Shown: piece by piece, positions 24,346 to 32,232 of the stretch
Layout: every line of letters starts with the position of its first letter
Position numbering within the stretch: position 1 is the stretch's first letter
Assembly: GCA_025465145.1 (NCBI GenBank)
Contig: JAODNS010000136.1
Location: forward strand, 1-64,000
Length of the DNA: 64,000 nucleotides
Reading direction: 5' to 3'
Source of the DNA: Frankiales bacterium
GTDB lineage: Bacteria; Actinomycetota; Actinomycetes; Mycobacteriales; SCTD01
Notes under the pieces: generated by a model
Seen by the model: only the letters and a program-made list of their open reading frames with translations
Databases searched by the model: none
What the model was told of the DNA's origin: nothing
Made by a program: the position numbers and the translations under genes

Positions 24346-25386
24346 ATGAAGGCCCTCGTGTACCACGGCCCCGGCAGCAAGAGCTGGGACGACGTCCCGA
24401 ACGCCGAGCTCGTCGACGCGACCGACGCGGTCGTCCGCGTCACGTCCTCCACCATCTTCGGATCCGACCTGCACATCCTCAAGGGCGACGTGCCCGACAC
24501 CGCCGCCGGTCGGGTCCTCGGCCACGAGGCGGTCGGCATCGTCGAGTCCGTCGGCAGCGCCGTCACGACCGTCCGCCCCGGCGACCGCGTCCTCGTCTCC
24601 TGCGTCAGTGCCTGCGGCCGTTGCCGCTACTGCCGCGAGGCCCGGTACGGCCAGTGCCTCGGCGGCGGCGGCTGGATCCTCGGCTACAAGATCGACGGTA
24701 CGCAGGCCGAGCTGGTGCGCGTCCCGTTCGCCGACACCTCGACCTACCTCGTACCGGAGGGCCTGCACGACGAGGCGGTCCTCATGCTGGCCGACATCCT
24801 CCCGACCTCGTACGAGGTCGGCGTGGTCAACGGCGGCATCCGCCCCGGTGACACCGTCGCCATCGTGGGCGCAGGACCGATCGGGCTGGCCGCCATCAGC
24901 ACCGCCAAGCTGTTCAGCCCGGCGCAGATCATCGCGATCGACCTGGCCGACAGCCGGCTCGACGCGGCCAAGCAGTTCGGCGCCGACGTCGTCGTGAACA
25001 ACTCTCGCGAGGACGCGCAGGCGATCGTCACGTCGCTGACCGACGGCCTCGGCGCCGACGTGGCCATCGAGGCGGTCGGCGTACCGGACACGTTCGAGCT
25101 GTGCACCCGGCTCATCCGGGCGGGTGGTCGCGTGGCCAACGTGGGCGTCCACGGCAAGCCGGCGGCCCTGCACCTCGAGGACCTGTGGGCACGCGACGTC
25201 ACGATCACCACCGGTCTGGTGGACACCTGGTCGACGCCGACGCTGCTCAAGCTCGTGCGCTCCGGCCAGCTGAACACCGATGCGTTCATCACGCACCGGC
25301 TGGCGCTGGCGGACATCGAGAAGGCGTACGACGTCTTCGGCAAGGCGGCCGACACCGGCGCGCTCAAGGTCGTGCTCACCGCATGA
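24346..25386 (+). CDS. zinc-dependent alcohol dehydrogenase family protein with altered catalytic ligand
   Basis: A 346-residue medium-chain dehydrogenase. The GHE motif (VLGHEAVGIVESVG), four structural-zinc cysteines (CVSACGRCRYCREARYGQC) and nucleotide-binding VAIVGAGPIGLAAI are present. However, the first catalytic zinc ligand, normally Cys in xICGTDLH, is Phe38 in STIFGSDLHI. This may weaken or abolish the catalytic zinc, suggesting altered chemistry; the paralogue at 43949 keeps ICGSDLH. Its stop overlaps the DUF5994 gene (ATGA), and a universal stress protein follows, so it belongs to a stress-type operon. Confidence 0.88.
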   Translation: MKALVYHGPGSKSWDDVPNAELVDATDAVVRVTSSTIFGSDLHILKGDVPDTAAGRVLGHEAVGIVESVGSAVTTVRPGDRVLVSCVSACGRCRYCREARYGQCLGGGGWILGYKIDGTQAELVRVPFADTSTYLVPEGLHDEAVLMLADILPTSYEVGVVNGGIRPGDTVAIVGAGPIGLAAISTAKLFSPAQIIAIDLADSRLDAAKQFGADVVVNNSREDAQAIVTSLTDGLGADVAIEAVGVPDTFELCTRLIRAGGRVANVGVHGKPAALHLEDLWARDVTITTGLVDTWSTPTLLKLVRSGQLNTDAFITHRLALADIEKAYDVFGKAADTGALKVVLTA

Positions 25387-25784
25387 CGGTGACCGCGCCT
25401 CCGGTGCGCGTGGGCGGCGGCGTGCGCCTGCTGCTCTCGCGGGCCTCCGCCGGGCCAGCCGCCGTGGACGGCAGCTGGCGCCCGCGCAGCAGGGACCTCG
25501 CTGCTGAGCTCGTCCCGCTCCTCGACGAGCTGCAGCGAGCGGGGCACGTGGTGCGGCGGGTCACGTACGACCTCGACGCGTGGGAGCCGGCGGCGCGGCG
25601 GCTGACGGAGCAGGGCGTGGAGGTGCGCCTGAACGGCTTCCACCTGCCCCGCCCGGAGACCGTGCGGCTGTCCGCCGCCGGCAGCCCCGCCCTGCTGCTC
25701 GCCGTCGTGGACCCGGGTCCCCCGGACCCGGTCGTCCCCGTACCTCGCAACTCCGCGGCGGCACCGGCCGGAGCCCGCCCATGA
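25383..25784 (+). CDS. DUF5994-family protein
   Basis: A 133-residue actinobacterial protein. VDGSWRPRSRDLAAELVPLL followed by GHVVRRVTYDLDAWEP and VRLNGFHLPRPETVRLS is the DUF5994 pattern. Function is unknown. It starts inside the dehydrogenase stop codon and ends inside the start of the universal stress protein, both by ATGA overlaps, so all three are translated together. Confidence 0.85.
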   Translation: MTVTAPPVRVGGGVRLLLSRASAGPAAVDGSWRPRSRDLAAELVPLLDELQRAGHVVRRVTYDLDAWEPAARRLTEQGVEVRLNGFHLPRPETVRLSAAGSPALLLAVVDPGPPDPVVPVPRNSAAAPAGARP

Positions 25785-26674
25785 GCGCCCAGATGCCCGG
25801 CGTGGTCGTCGGCATCGACGGCTCCCCCGCCAGCGACGCCGCGCTCACCTACGCCGGCGAGCAGGCGGCGGCCCGGCGACTCCCGCTGACCGTGCTGCAC
25901 AGCTGGCACGCGGTGCCCGTGGTGGCGGCGAACATGTGGGGTCCCACGGCTCCGATGGTCACCGACGCCGACGTGCAGCAGTGCGCGCAGGAGGTGCTGG
26001 ACCGGGCCGGAGCGACGATCTCGCAGCGGTACCCGCAGCTCGCACACAGCGAGCAGCTGGGCCAGGGCACGGCGGCGAACGCGCTCATCGCGGCCAGTGA
26101 GAGCGCGCTGCTCGTCGTCGTGGGCGGCCGCGACCGACCGAAGCACGAGCCGGGCTGGCTCGGCGGCGTGCCGCTTCGCCTCGTGGCTGCCGCCTCGTGC
26201 CCGGTGGTCGTCGTACCCGGCTCCCCGCAGCTCGCCGGCGACATCGTCGTCGGCGTGGACGGCTCTGCCGCCTCCGAGGAGGCAGTGGCGTTCGCCTTCG
26301 AGGAGGCGTCGCGCTCAGGTCGCCCGCTGCGGGCGCTGCACGCGATCGACGGGATGGGCGGCCTCAGCGACGGCATCAGCGACGAGGTCTTCACGACCGC
26401 GGAGCGGCAGCTGAGCGAGGCTCTTGCCGGCTGGCAGGAGAAGTACCCGGACGTGGCACTCACCCGCGTGGTCTGCCCGGAGTCGCCGCTGCACGAGCTG
26501 CGGTACGCGTCGCACAGCGCCTCGCTGGTCGTGGTCGGCAGCCACGGCCGCGGGTTCTTCCTCCGGCACGTGCTGGGTTCTGTCAGCTCGGCCCTGCTGC
26601 GCGTCAGCACCTGCCCGGTGGCCGTCGTCGGCGCCGCCGCCTCCTCGGAGCCGCCGTGGGGCAACGGGTCGTGA
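25781..26674 (+). CDS. tandem universal stress protein (UspA family)
   Basis: A 297-residue protein with two Usp domains (about 5-140 and 150-290). Each opens with VVGIDGSPASDAALTYA or VVGVDGSAASEEAVAFA, and the second ends with VVVGSHGRGFFLRHVLGSVS, the G-2x-G-9x-GS ATP-binding signature. The first domain has a shifted motif (VVVGGRDRPKHEPGWLGG). Such proteins bind ATP and respond to hypoxia or starvation, fitting the nearby DosS-like kinase. It overlaps the SGNH hydrolase start as GTGA. Confidence 0.93.
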   Translation: MSAQMPGVVVGIDGSPASDAALTYAGEQAAARRLPLTVLHSWHAVPVVAANMWGPTAPMVTDADVQQCAQEVLDRAGATISQRYPQLAHSEQLGQGTAANALIAASESALLVVVGGRDRPKHEPGWLGGVPLRLVAAASCPVVVVPGSPQLAGDIVVGVDGSAASEEAVAFAFEEASRSGRPLRALHAIDGMGGLSDGISDEVFTTAERQLSEALAGWQEKYPDVALTRVVCPESPLHELRYASHSASLVVVGSHGRGFFLRHVLGSVSSALLRVSTCPVAVVGAAASSEPPWGNGS

Positions 26675-27411
26675 CCGCGGCGGTCCCGACGACGCCGGCC
26701 GCGCCTCCTCAGCACCGGGTGCGCACCGTCGTCGGGGCCCTCGTCGTCGCCCTCTTGCTGGTGTGGGGGGTCAACGGGTTCCAGGAGTACCGCAGCGTCG
26801 CGACGGCACGCGAGTACTGGTTGTCACCGCGCGGCGAGGCAGGCGGGATCGTGTACGTCGCGCTCGGCGACTCCACTGCACAGGGGGTGGGCGCCAGCCG
26901 CCCGGAGCGCGGCTACGTGGGCCGGCTGGCTGACGACCTGCGCCGCCGCACGAGGTCTTCCGTGCTGGTCGTCAACCTCAGCTCGAGCGGCGCGACGGTC
27001 TCCGACGTGCTGGCGGAGCAGGTGCCCCGGCTGCGCGCGCTGGACGCCGACGTCGTGACAGTGGCCGTGCGGGGCAACGACGTCCGCTCCTACGACGCGG
27101 CCGCCTTCCCGGACCAGGTGGAGAAGCTGGCCGGCGCACTGCCCGCAGGGGCCTTCGTCGCGGACGCGCCGTGGTTCATGCACGGGAAGTGGGAGCGACA
27201 GGCGCGCCTGGCCAGCGCCGCTCTCACCCGCAGCGCCAGCGCGCACGGGCTCCACGTCGTCCCGCTGCACGACACGCTCGAGGCGCGCGGCTGGACCTCC
27301 ATGCTGACCGACTTCGCCCCGGACTGGTTCCACCCGAACGACCGCGGCCACCGGGTGTGGGCCGAGGCGTTCTGGACGAGCATGTCCCCGAGCATCCTCA
27401 GCAGCGGCTGA
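26671..27411 (+). CDS. membrane-anchored SGNH/GDSL hydrolase
   Basis: A 246-residue protein from GTG 26671. One N-terminal helix (VVGALVVALLLVWGV) anchors an extracytoplasmic SGNH domain: block I VALGDSTAQGVG with the nucleophile Ser, block II around NLSSSGATVSD, block III VAVRGNDVRS, block V DWFHPNDRGH with the Asp-His pair. All catalytic positions appear present. It likely hydrolyses an ester of lipid or cell-wall carbohydrate. It is the last gene of the operon starting at 24346. Confidence 0.9.
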   Translation: MTAAVPTTPAAPPQHRVRTVVGALVVALLLVWGVNGFQEYRSVATAREYWLSPRGEAGGIVYVALGDSTAQGVGASRPERGYVGRLADDLRRRTRSSVLVVNLSSSGATVSDVLAEQVPRLRALDADVVTVAVRGNDVRSYDAAAFPDQVEKLAGALPAGAFVADAPWFMHGKWERQARLASAALTRSASAHGLHVVPLHDTLEARGWTSMLTDFAPDWFHPNDRGHRVWAEAFWTSMSPSILSSG

Positions 27412-27420
27412 CCGGACCCG

Positions 27421-27828
27421 TCACGCGGTGCCGGTGGGCCGCAGCTCGAACCAGACGGCCTTGCCGACGCCGTGCTCGTCCTGGACCGGCTCGACGCCCC
27501 ACGCGTCGCTCATCAGGTCGACGATCGTCAGCCCGCGCCCCGACTCGTCGCCCCCGCGTGCCTGTCGCTGCAGGGGGAGCACCGTCGACCCGTCGCGCAC
27601 CCGCACCTTCAGCCCGCCGCCACCGTCGCACTCCACGGCCAGCAGGACTGGCGGCCTGCCGTACGACACCGAGTTCGTGACCAGCTCGCTGATCAGCAGC
27701 AGGGCTGCCTCGAGGACCTGCGCGGCGTGCTCTGTGCAGTCGTTTTCCCGCGCGAACGCGCGCGCAGCCGCCGGCGCGGTGTCGTTGGCGGGCAGCAGGA
27801 GCTCTGCTCGCTCCGTCGTGTCGCACAT
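27421..27828 (-). CDS. anti-sigma-type ATP-binding protein (RsbW/SpoIIAB-like HATPase)
   Basis: A 135-residue single-domain HATPase_c protein from ATG 27828. The N box is LLLISELVTNSVSYG, followed by KVRVRDGST and the G boxes ESGRGLTIVDLMSDAWG. Proteins of this type regulate stress sigma factors by partner switching. No sigma factor or anti-anti-sigma gene is adjacent. It converges with the SGNH gene and diverges from icmF. Confidence 0.88.
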   Translation of the reverse strand: MCDTTERAELLLPANDTAPAAARAFARENDCTEHAAQVLEAALLLISELVTNSVSYGRPPVLLAVECDGGGGLKVRVRDGSTVLPLQRQARGGDESGRGLTIVDLMSDAWGVEPVQDEHGVGKAVWFELRPTGTA

Positions 27829-28030
27829 GCCGCGGCACTCCCGGGTACGCCGTCGTCGGGTGCGGGCGGCTGACCTCCACGGTACGCGGTGCAGACCGAA
27901 GCAGCATGCGGAACAAGGAGCGCGCCGTCGCTGCAGCGGGTCGTGCTGCGGATCGACGTCGATCGGCTGCTGACAGGTACGTGGACGTCCAGGTATCTTG
28001 GTCCGACCGCCCGCCGCCCGAGGAGTTCCC

Positions 28031-31000
28031 GTGGACCTGCACGTACCCGTGCACCCGGTTCGTTTCGTCACCGCCGCCAGCCTGTTCGACGGGCACGACG
28101 CGGCCATCAACATCATGCGGCGGGTGCTGCAGGCGCAGGGCGCCGAGGTGGTTCACCTCGGCCACGACAGGAGCGTCGAGGACGTCGTCACCGCGGCCGT
28201 GCAGGAGGACGTCCAGGGCGTGGCCGTCTCCTCGTACCAGGGCGGGCACGTCGAGTACTTCAGCTACCTGGTCGAGCGGCTGTGCGAGGTCGGTGCCGGC
28301 CACGTCAGGGTGTTCGGGGGCGGCGGCGGCGTCATCGTGCCGGAGGAGATCGCGCTGCTGAAGTCCCGGGGCGTCACCATCTTCGCGCCCGAGGACGGCC
28401 AGCGGCTGGGCCTCGCCGGCATGATCAACACCCTCGTCCGCGACTGCGACGTCGACCTCGCCAGCACCGCCCCCGACCTCACGGCGCTGCGGTCCGGCGA
28501 CCCGGCCGCGCTGGCCCGCGCCATCACGGTGCTGGAGGCCGGTCGCTCGCCCGAGTTCGCGGCGGCCGTGCGCGAGGGCGCGCCGCAGGTGCCGGTCCTC
28601 GGCATCACCGGCACCGGCGGCTCCGGCAAGTCTTCCCTCACCGACGAGCTGCTCCGCCGGCTGCGGCTGGACCAGGAGGACAAGCTCCGCGTCGCCGTCC
28701 TCGCCATCGACCCGACCCGCCGACGCGGCGGCGGTGCGCTCCTCGGCGACCGCATCCGGATGAACTCGCTGGCCGGCGGCCACGTGTTCTTCCGCTCCAT
28801 GGCCACGCGCGGCAGCACCGCCGTGCCGGAGAACCTCGCCGACGCAATCGCGGCCTGCAAGGCGTCCGGCGTCGACCTCGTCGTCGTGGAGACGCCGGGT
28901 GTCGGCCAGGGCGATGCGACCATCGGCGACTACTGCGACGTGTCCCTGTACGTGATGACAGCGGAGTACGGCGCGGCGTCGCAGCTCGAGAAGATCGACA
29001 TGCTCGACCACGCGGACGTCATCGCCATCAACAAGTTCGAGCGACGCGGCAGCGAGGACGCCCGGCGCGACGTCGCACGCCAGGTCGTGCGCAACCGGTC
29101 CGCGTTCGGCGCGCGCTGGGAGGACATGCCGGTCTTCGGCACCAGCGCCGCGCGCTTCCACGACGACGGCGTCACCGCGCTGTACCAGCACCTGCGCGGC
29201 CTGCTGGTCGAGAAGGGGCTGCAGGTGACGGAGGGCGTGCTGCCGCCCGTGGCGACGAAGACGTCCACCGGCCTGACCAGCGTGCTGCCGTCCTCGCGCG
29301 AGCGGTACCTCGCCGAGATCAGCGAGACCGTCCGCAGCTACCACCGCACGACCGCCGAGCAGGCGGAGAAGGCCGAGCGGCGCCAGCACCTGACGTACGC
29401 GCGCGAGGTCGTCCAGGAGGCGGCCGAGATCGACCGGCTGCTGGTCGACGTCGCCCTCGCGCCGGACGTCGAGCAGCTGCTCGCGCAGTGGCCGGCACGC
29501 GTCGAGGAGTATTCCGGCGAGGAACTCGTCTACACGGTGCGTGGCAAGGAGATCCGCACCGCGCTGCGGCGCACGACCCTGTCCGGCAGCACCGTCTCGC
29601 GGGTGTCGCTGCCCCGGCTGACCGGCCACGCCGACCTCGTGCGCCATCTGCGCAGCGAGAACCTGCCGGGCTATTTCCCTTACACAGCAGGCGTCTTCCC
29701 GTTCAAGCGCGAGGGCGAGGCCCCGGCCCGCATGTTCGCCGGCGAGGGCGACGCGTTCCGCACCAACAAGCGCTTCAAGGTGCTGTCCGGCAGCAGCCCG
29801 GCGACGCGCCTGTCGACCGCGTTCGACTCCGTCACGCTGTACGGCCGCGACCCCGACCTACGCCCCGACATCTACGGCAAGGTTGGCACGTCCGGCGTCT
29901 CGATCGCGACGCTGGACGACATGAAGGTCCTGTACGACGGCTTCGACCTGTGCTCGCCGACCACGTCGGTGTCGATGACCATCAACGGCCCGGCGCCCGC
30001 GATCCTGGCGATGTTCCTCAACACGGCCATCGACCAGCGGCTCGCGGAGCAGCCCGACGCCGACCCGGCGGAGGTCCGTCGATGGGTGCTGTCGAACGTG
30101 CGCGGGACCGTGCAGGCCGACATCCTCAAGGAGGACCAGGGCCAGAACACGTGCATCTTCTCGACCGAGTTCGCGCTGCGTGCCATGGCCGACATCCAGC
30201 AGTGGTTCGTCGACCACGAGGTGCGCAACTTCTACTCGGTCAGCATCTCCGGCTACCACATCGCCGAGGCCGGGGCGAACCCGATCAGCCAGCTGGCCTT
30301 CACCCTGGCCAACGGGTTCACCTACGTCGAGGCCTATCTCGCGCGCGGCATGACCATCGACGACTTCGCGCCGAACCTGTCCTTCTTCTTCTCCAACGGC
30401 ATGGACGCGGAGTACACCGTGCTCGGCCGGGTGGCCCGCCGCATCTGGGCCATCGCGATGCGGGACCGCTACGGCGCGTCCGAGCGCTCGCAGAAGCTGA
30501 AGTACCACGTGCAGACGTCTGGTCGTTCCCTGCACGCGCAGGAGATGGACTTCAACGACATCCGCACGACGCTGCAGGCGCTCTGCGCGCTGTACGACAA
30601 CGCCAACAGCCTGCACACCAACGCCTACGACGAGGCCGTCACGACGCCGACGACCGAGTCAGTCCGGCGAGCCCTCGCGATCCAGATGATCATCGACCAG
30701 GAGTGGGGCCTGTCGAGCAACGAGAACCCGCTGCAGGGCTCGTTCATCGCGCAGGAGCTGACCGACCTGGTCGAGGCAGCGGTGCTGGCCGAGTTCGACG
30801 CCATCGCCGCGCGCGGCGGCGTCCTCGGCGCCATGGAGACCGGCTACCAGCGCGGGCGCATCCAGGACGAGTCGATGCTGTACGAGCACAAGAAGCACGA
30901 CGGCTCGCTCCCGATCATCGGCGTCAACACCTTCCTCGCCGAGAGGACGGACGAGGAGCCGGCGACCGTGGAGCTCGCCCGCGCGACCGAGGCGGAGAAG

Positions 31001-31201
31001 CAGTCGCAGCTGGACCGGCTGCAGGCGTTCCAGGCCGCGCACGCGCACGAGGCGTCGGCGGCGCTGGACACGCTGCGGCAGGCGGCGACCAGCGGCGGCA
31101 ACGTGTTCGACGCGCTCATGGACGCCGTCCGCTGCTGCTCCCTGGGGCAGATCAGCGAGGCGTTCTTCGAGGTCGGCGGCCAGTACCGCCGGAACGTCTA
31201 G
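28031..31201 (+). CDS. icmF: fused isobutyryl-CoA mutase IcmF
   Basis: A 1056-residue fusion starting at GTG 28031 behind GAGGAG. The N-terminal B12-binding domain has SLFDGHDAAINIMRR with axial His22; the central MeaI-type GTPase chaperone has Walker A GITGTGGSGKSS near residue 190 and ETPGVGQGD; the large mutase barrel has FKREGEAPARMFAGEG, YGKVGTSGVS, GTVQADILKEDQGQNT and YHVQTSGRSLHAQEMDFNDI. It interconverts isobutyryl-CoA and n-butyryl-CoA (some homologues act on isovaleryl/pivalyl-CoA) using adenosylcobalamin, with built-in repair. It is followed after three bases by a MarR regulator. Confidence 0.95.
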   Translation: MDLHVPVHPVRFVTAASLFDGHDAAINIMRRVLQAQGAEVVHLGHDRSVEDVVTAAVQEDVQGVAVSSYQGGHVEYFSYLVERLCEVGAGHVRVFGGGGGVIVPEEIALLKSRGVTIFAPEDGQRLGLAGMINTLVRDCDVDLASTAPDLTALRSGDPAALARAITVLEAGRSPEFAAAVREGAPQVPVLGITGTGGSGKSSLTDELLRRLRLDQEDKLRVAVLAIDPTRRRGGGALLGDRIRMNSLAGGHVFFRSMATRGSTAVPENLADAIAACKASGVDLVVVETPGVGQGDATIGDYCDVSLYVMTAEYGAASQLEKIDMLDHADVIAINKFERRGSEDARRDVARQVVRNRSAFGARWEDMPVFGTSAARFHDDGVTALYQHLRGLLVEKGLQVTEGVLPPVATKTSTGLTSVLPSSRERYLAEISETVRSYHRTTAEQAEKAERRQHLTYAREVVQEAAEIDRLLVDVALAPDVEQLLAQWPARVEEYSGEELVYTVRGKEIRTALRRTTLSGSTVSRVSLPRLTGHADLVRHLRSENLPGYFPYTAGVFPFKREGEAPARMFAGEGDAFRTNKRFKVLSGSSPATRLSTAFDSVTLYGRDPDLRPDIYGKVGTSGVSIATLDDMKVLYDGFDLCSPTTSVSMTINGPAPAILAMFLNTAIDQRLAEQPDADPAEVRRWVLSNVRGTVQADILKEDQGQNTCIFSTEFALRAMADIQQWFVDHEVRNFYSVSISGYHIAEAGANPISQLAFTLANGFTYVEAYLARGMTIDDFAPNLSFFFSNGMDAEYTVLGRVARRIWAIAMRDRYGASERSQKLKYHVQTSGRSLHAQEMDFNDIRTTLQALCALYDNANSLHTNAYDEAVTTPTTESVRRALAIQMIIDQEWGLSSNENPLQGSFIAQELTDLVEAAVLAEFDAIAARGGVLGAMETGYQRGRIQDESMLYEHKKHDGSLPIIGVNTFLAERTDEEPATVELARATEAEKQSQLDRLQAFQAAHAHEASAALDTLRQAATSGGNVFDALMDAVRCCSLGQISEAFFEVGGQYRRNV

Positions 31202-31204
31202 GCC

Positions 31205-31720
31205 GTGGACCTGCCCTTCGACCCCGTCGAGGAGGCCCGCCGGCACTGGCGCGAGCACGGCTGGGCGGAGGCGGCCGACGGCATGGCCGCCGTCACGTCC
31301 GTGATGCGGGCGCACCAGCTGATGCAGGCGCGGGTCGACGAGGTGCTGCGGCCGCTCGGCCTCACGTTCGCCCGCTACGAGCTGCTGATGCTGCTGCACT
31401 TCAGCAGCTCCGGCGCGCTGCCGGTGACCAAGGCGAGTCGCCGGCTGCAGGTGCACCCGACCAGCGTCACGAACGCCGTCGACCGGCTCGAGGCGGCCGC
31501 CCTCGTCGTGCGGCGGCCGCACCCGACCGACGGCCGCGGCACGCTCATCGCCATCACCGCAGCCGGTCGGCGGCTCGCGCTCACCTGCACCGCGCGGCTG
31601 AACGACGAGGTCTTCAGCCGGCCCGGTCTGCCGCCGGACCAGGTGGAGGTGCTGGTCGAGGTCGTTGCCGACCTGCGCGAGCGGGCCGGCGACTTCCGGA
31701 CGGCGGAGCGGGCCGGCTGA
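31205..31720 (+). CDS. MarR-family transcriptional regulator
   Basis: A 171-residue winged-helix regulator from GTG 31205, three bases after icmF. FARYELLMLLHFSSSGALPV, KASRRLQVHPTSVTNAVDRL and LVVRRPHPTDGRGTLIAIT are the MarR helix-turn-helix and wing. An acidic, helical N-terminal extension (WREHGWAEAADGMAAV) precedes the fold. Cotranscription with icmF suggests it senses an acyl-CoA or fatty acid and controls this operon. Confidence 0.9.
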   Translation: MDLPFDPVEEARRHWREHGWAEAADGMAAVTSVMRAHQLMQARVDEVLRPLGLTFARYELLMLLHFSSSGALPVTKASRRLQVHPTSVTNAVDRLEAAALVVRRPHPTDGRGTLIAITAAGRRLALTCTARLNDEVFSRPGLPPDQVEVLVEVVADLRERAGDFRTAERAG

Positions 31721-31724
31721 GCCG

Positions 31725-32012
31725 TCAGATCTGGACGGGGTACGTCTCGATGACGGGTGGGCCGGCCAGCAGCTCGTCGGCCCGCCCGAGCAGCTCGACG
31801 AGGTGCGGCGTGCCGAAGTGCGCGTCGAGCGCCGCCTGGTCCCGCCAGGTCTCCACGGACAGGTAGCGGTCCTCGTCCTCGAGGTCGCGAGCAAAGGCGT
31901 AGGACAGGCACCCCTCCTCGTCGCGCGAGGCGGCGGCGGCCTTGGTCAGGGCCGCCGCGATCTCCGCCCGCTTGTCGGGACGGCCGGGCAGGGTGGCGAG
32001 GACGACGAGCAC
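31725..32012 (-). CDS. antibiotic-biosynthesis-monooxygenase-fold protein (YgiN type)
   Basis: A 95-residue protein from GTG 32012 behind GGAG. It has the ABM dimeric ferredoxin-like pattern: LVVLATLPGRPDKRAEIAAA, EEGCLSYAFARDLEDEDRYL, VETWRDQAALDAHFGTPHL. Relatives are quinol or polyketide monooxygenases that need no cofactor. The physiological substrate is unknown. It converges on the MarR gene. Confidence 0.88.
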   Translation of the reverse strand: MLVVLATLPGRPDKRAEIAAALTKAAAASRDEEGCLSYAFARDLEDEDRYLSVETWRDQAALDAHFGTPHLVELLGRADELLAGPPVIETYPVQI

Positions 32013-32232
32013 AGCAGCTCCAGGGCCAGGGTGGAGCGGCAGTGCGTCAGGCGCTGCGGCGCGCGCAACCGCGGGCGCGGCGCAGCAGGCGGTCCTCGTA
32101 CGACCCGACGCTGTAGCCGGTCGAGGGGTGATCACCCACGGCCTGTACTCGGTGCCACGCGCAACCCCAGCAGCCAGCAGCGCAGCCGGGTCCGGCGAGG
32201 AGGGACGAGCATCCGCACATCCGTCCCCGCGG

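Noticed and set aside
27889..31866. A 1325-codon open frame on the plus strand
   Set aside because: It is the alternate frame of icmF, extremely Arg/Ala/Pro-rich with no domain, and exists only because stop codons are rare at this GC content.
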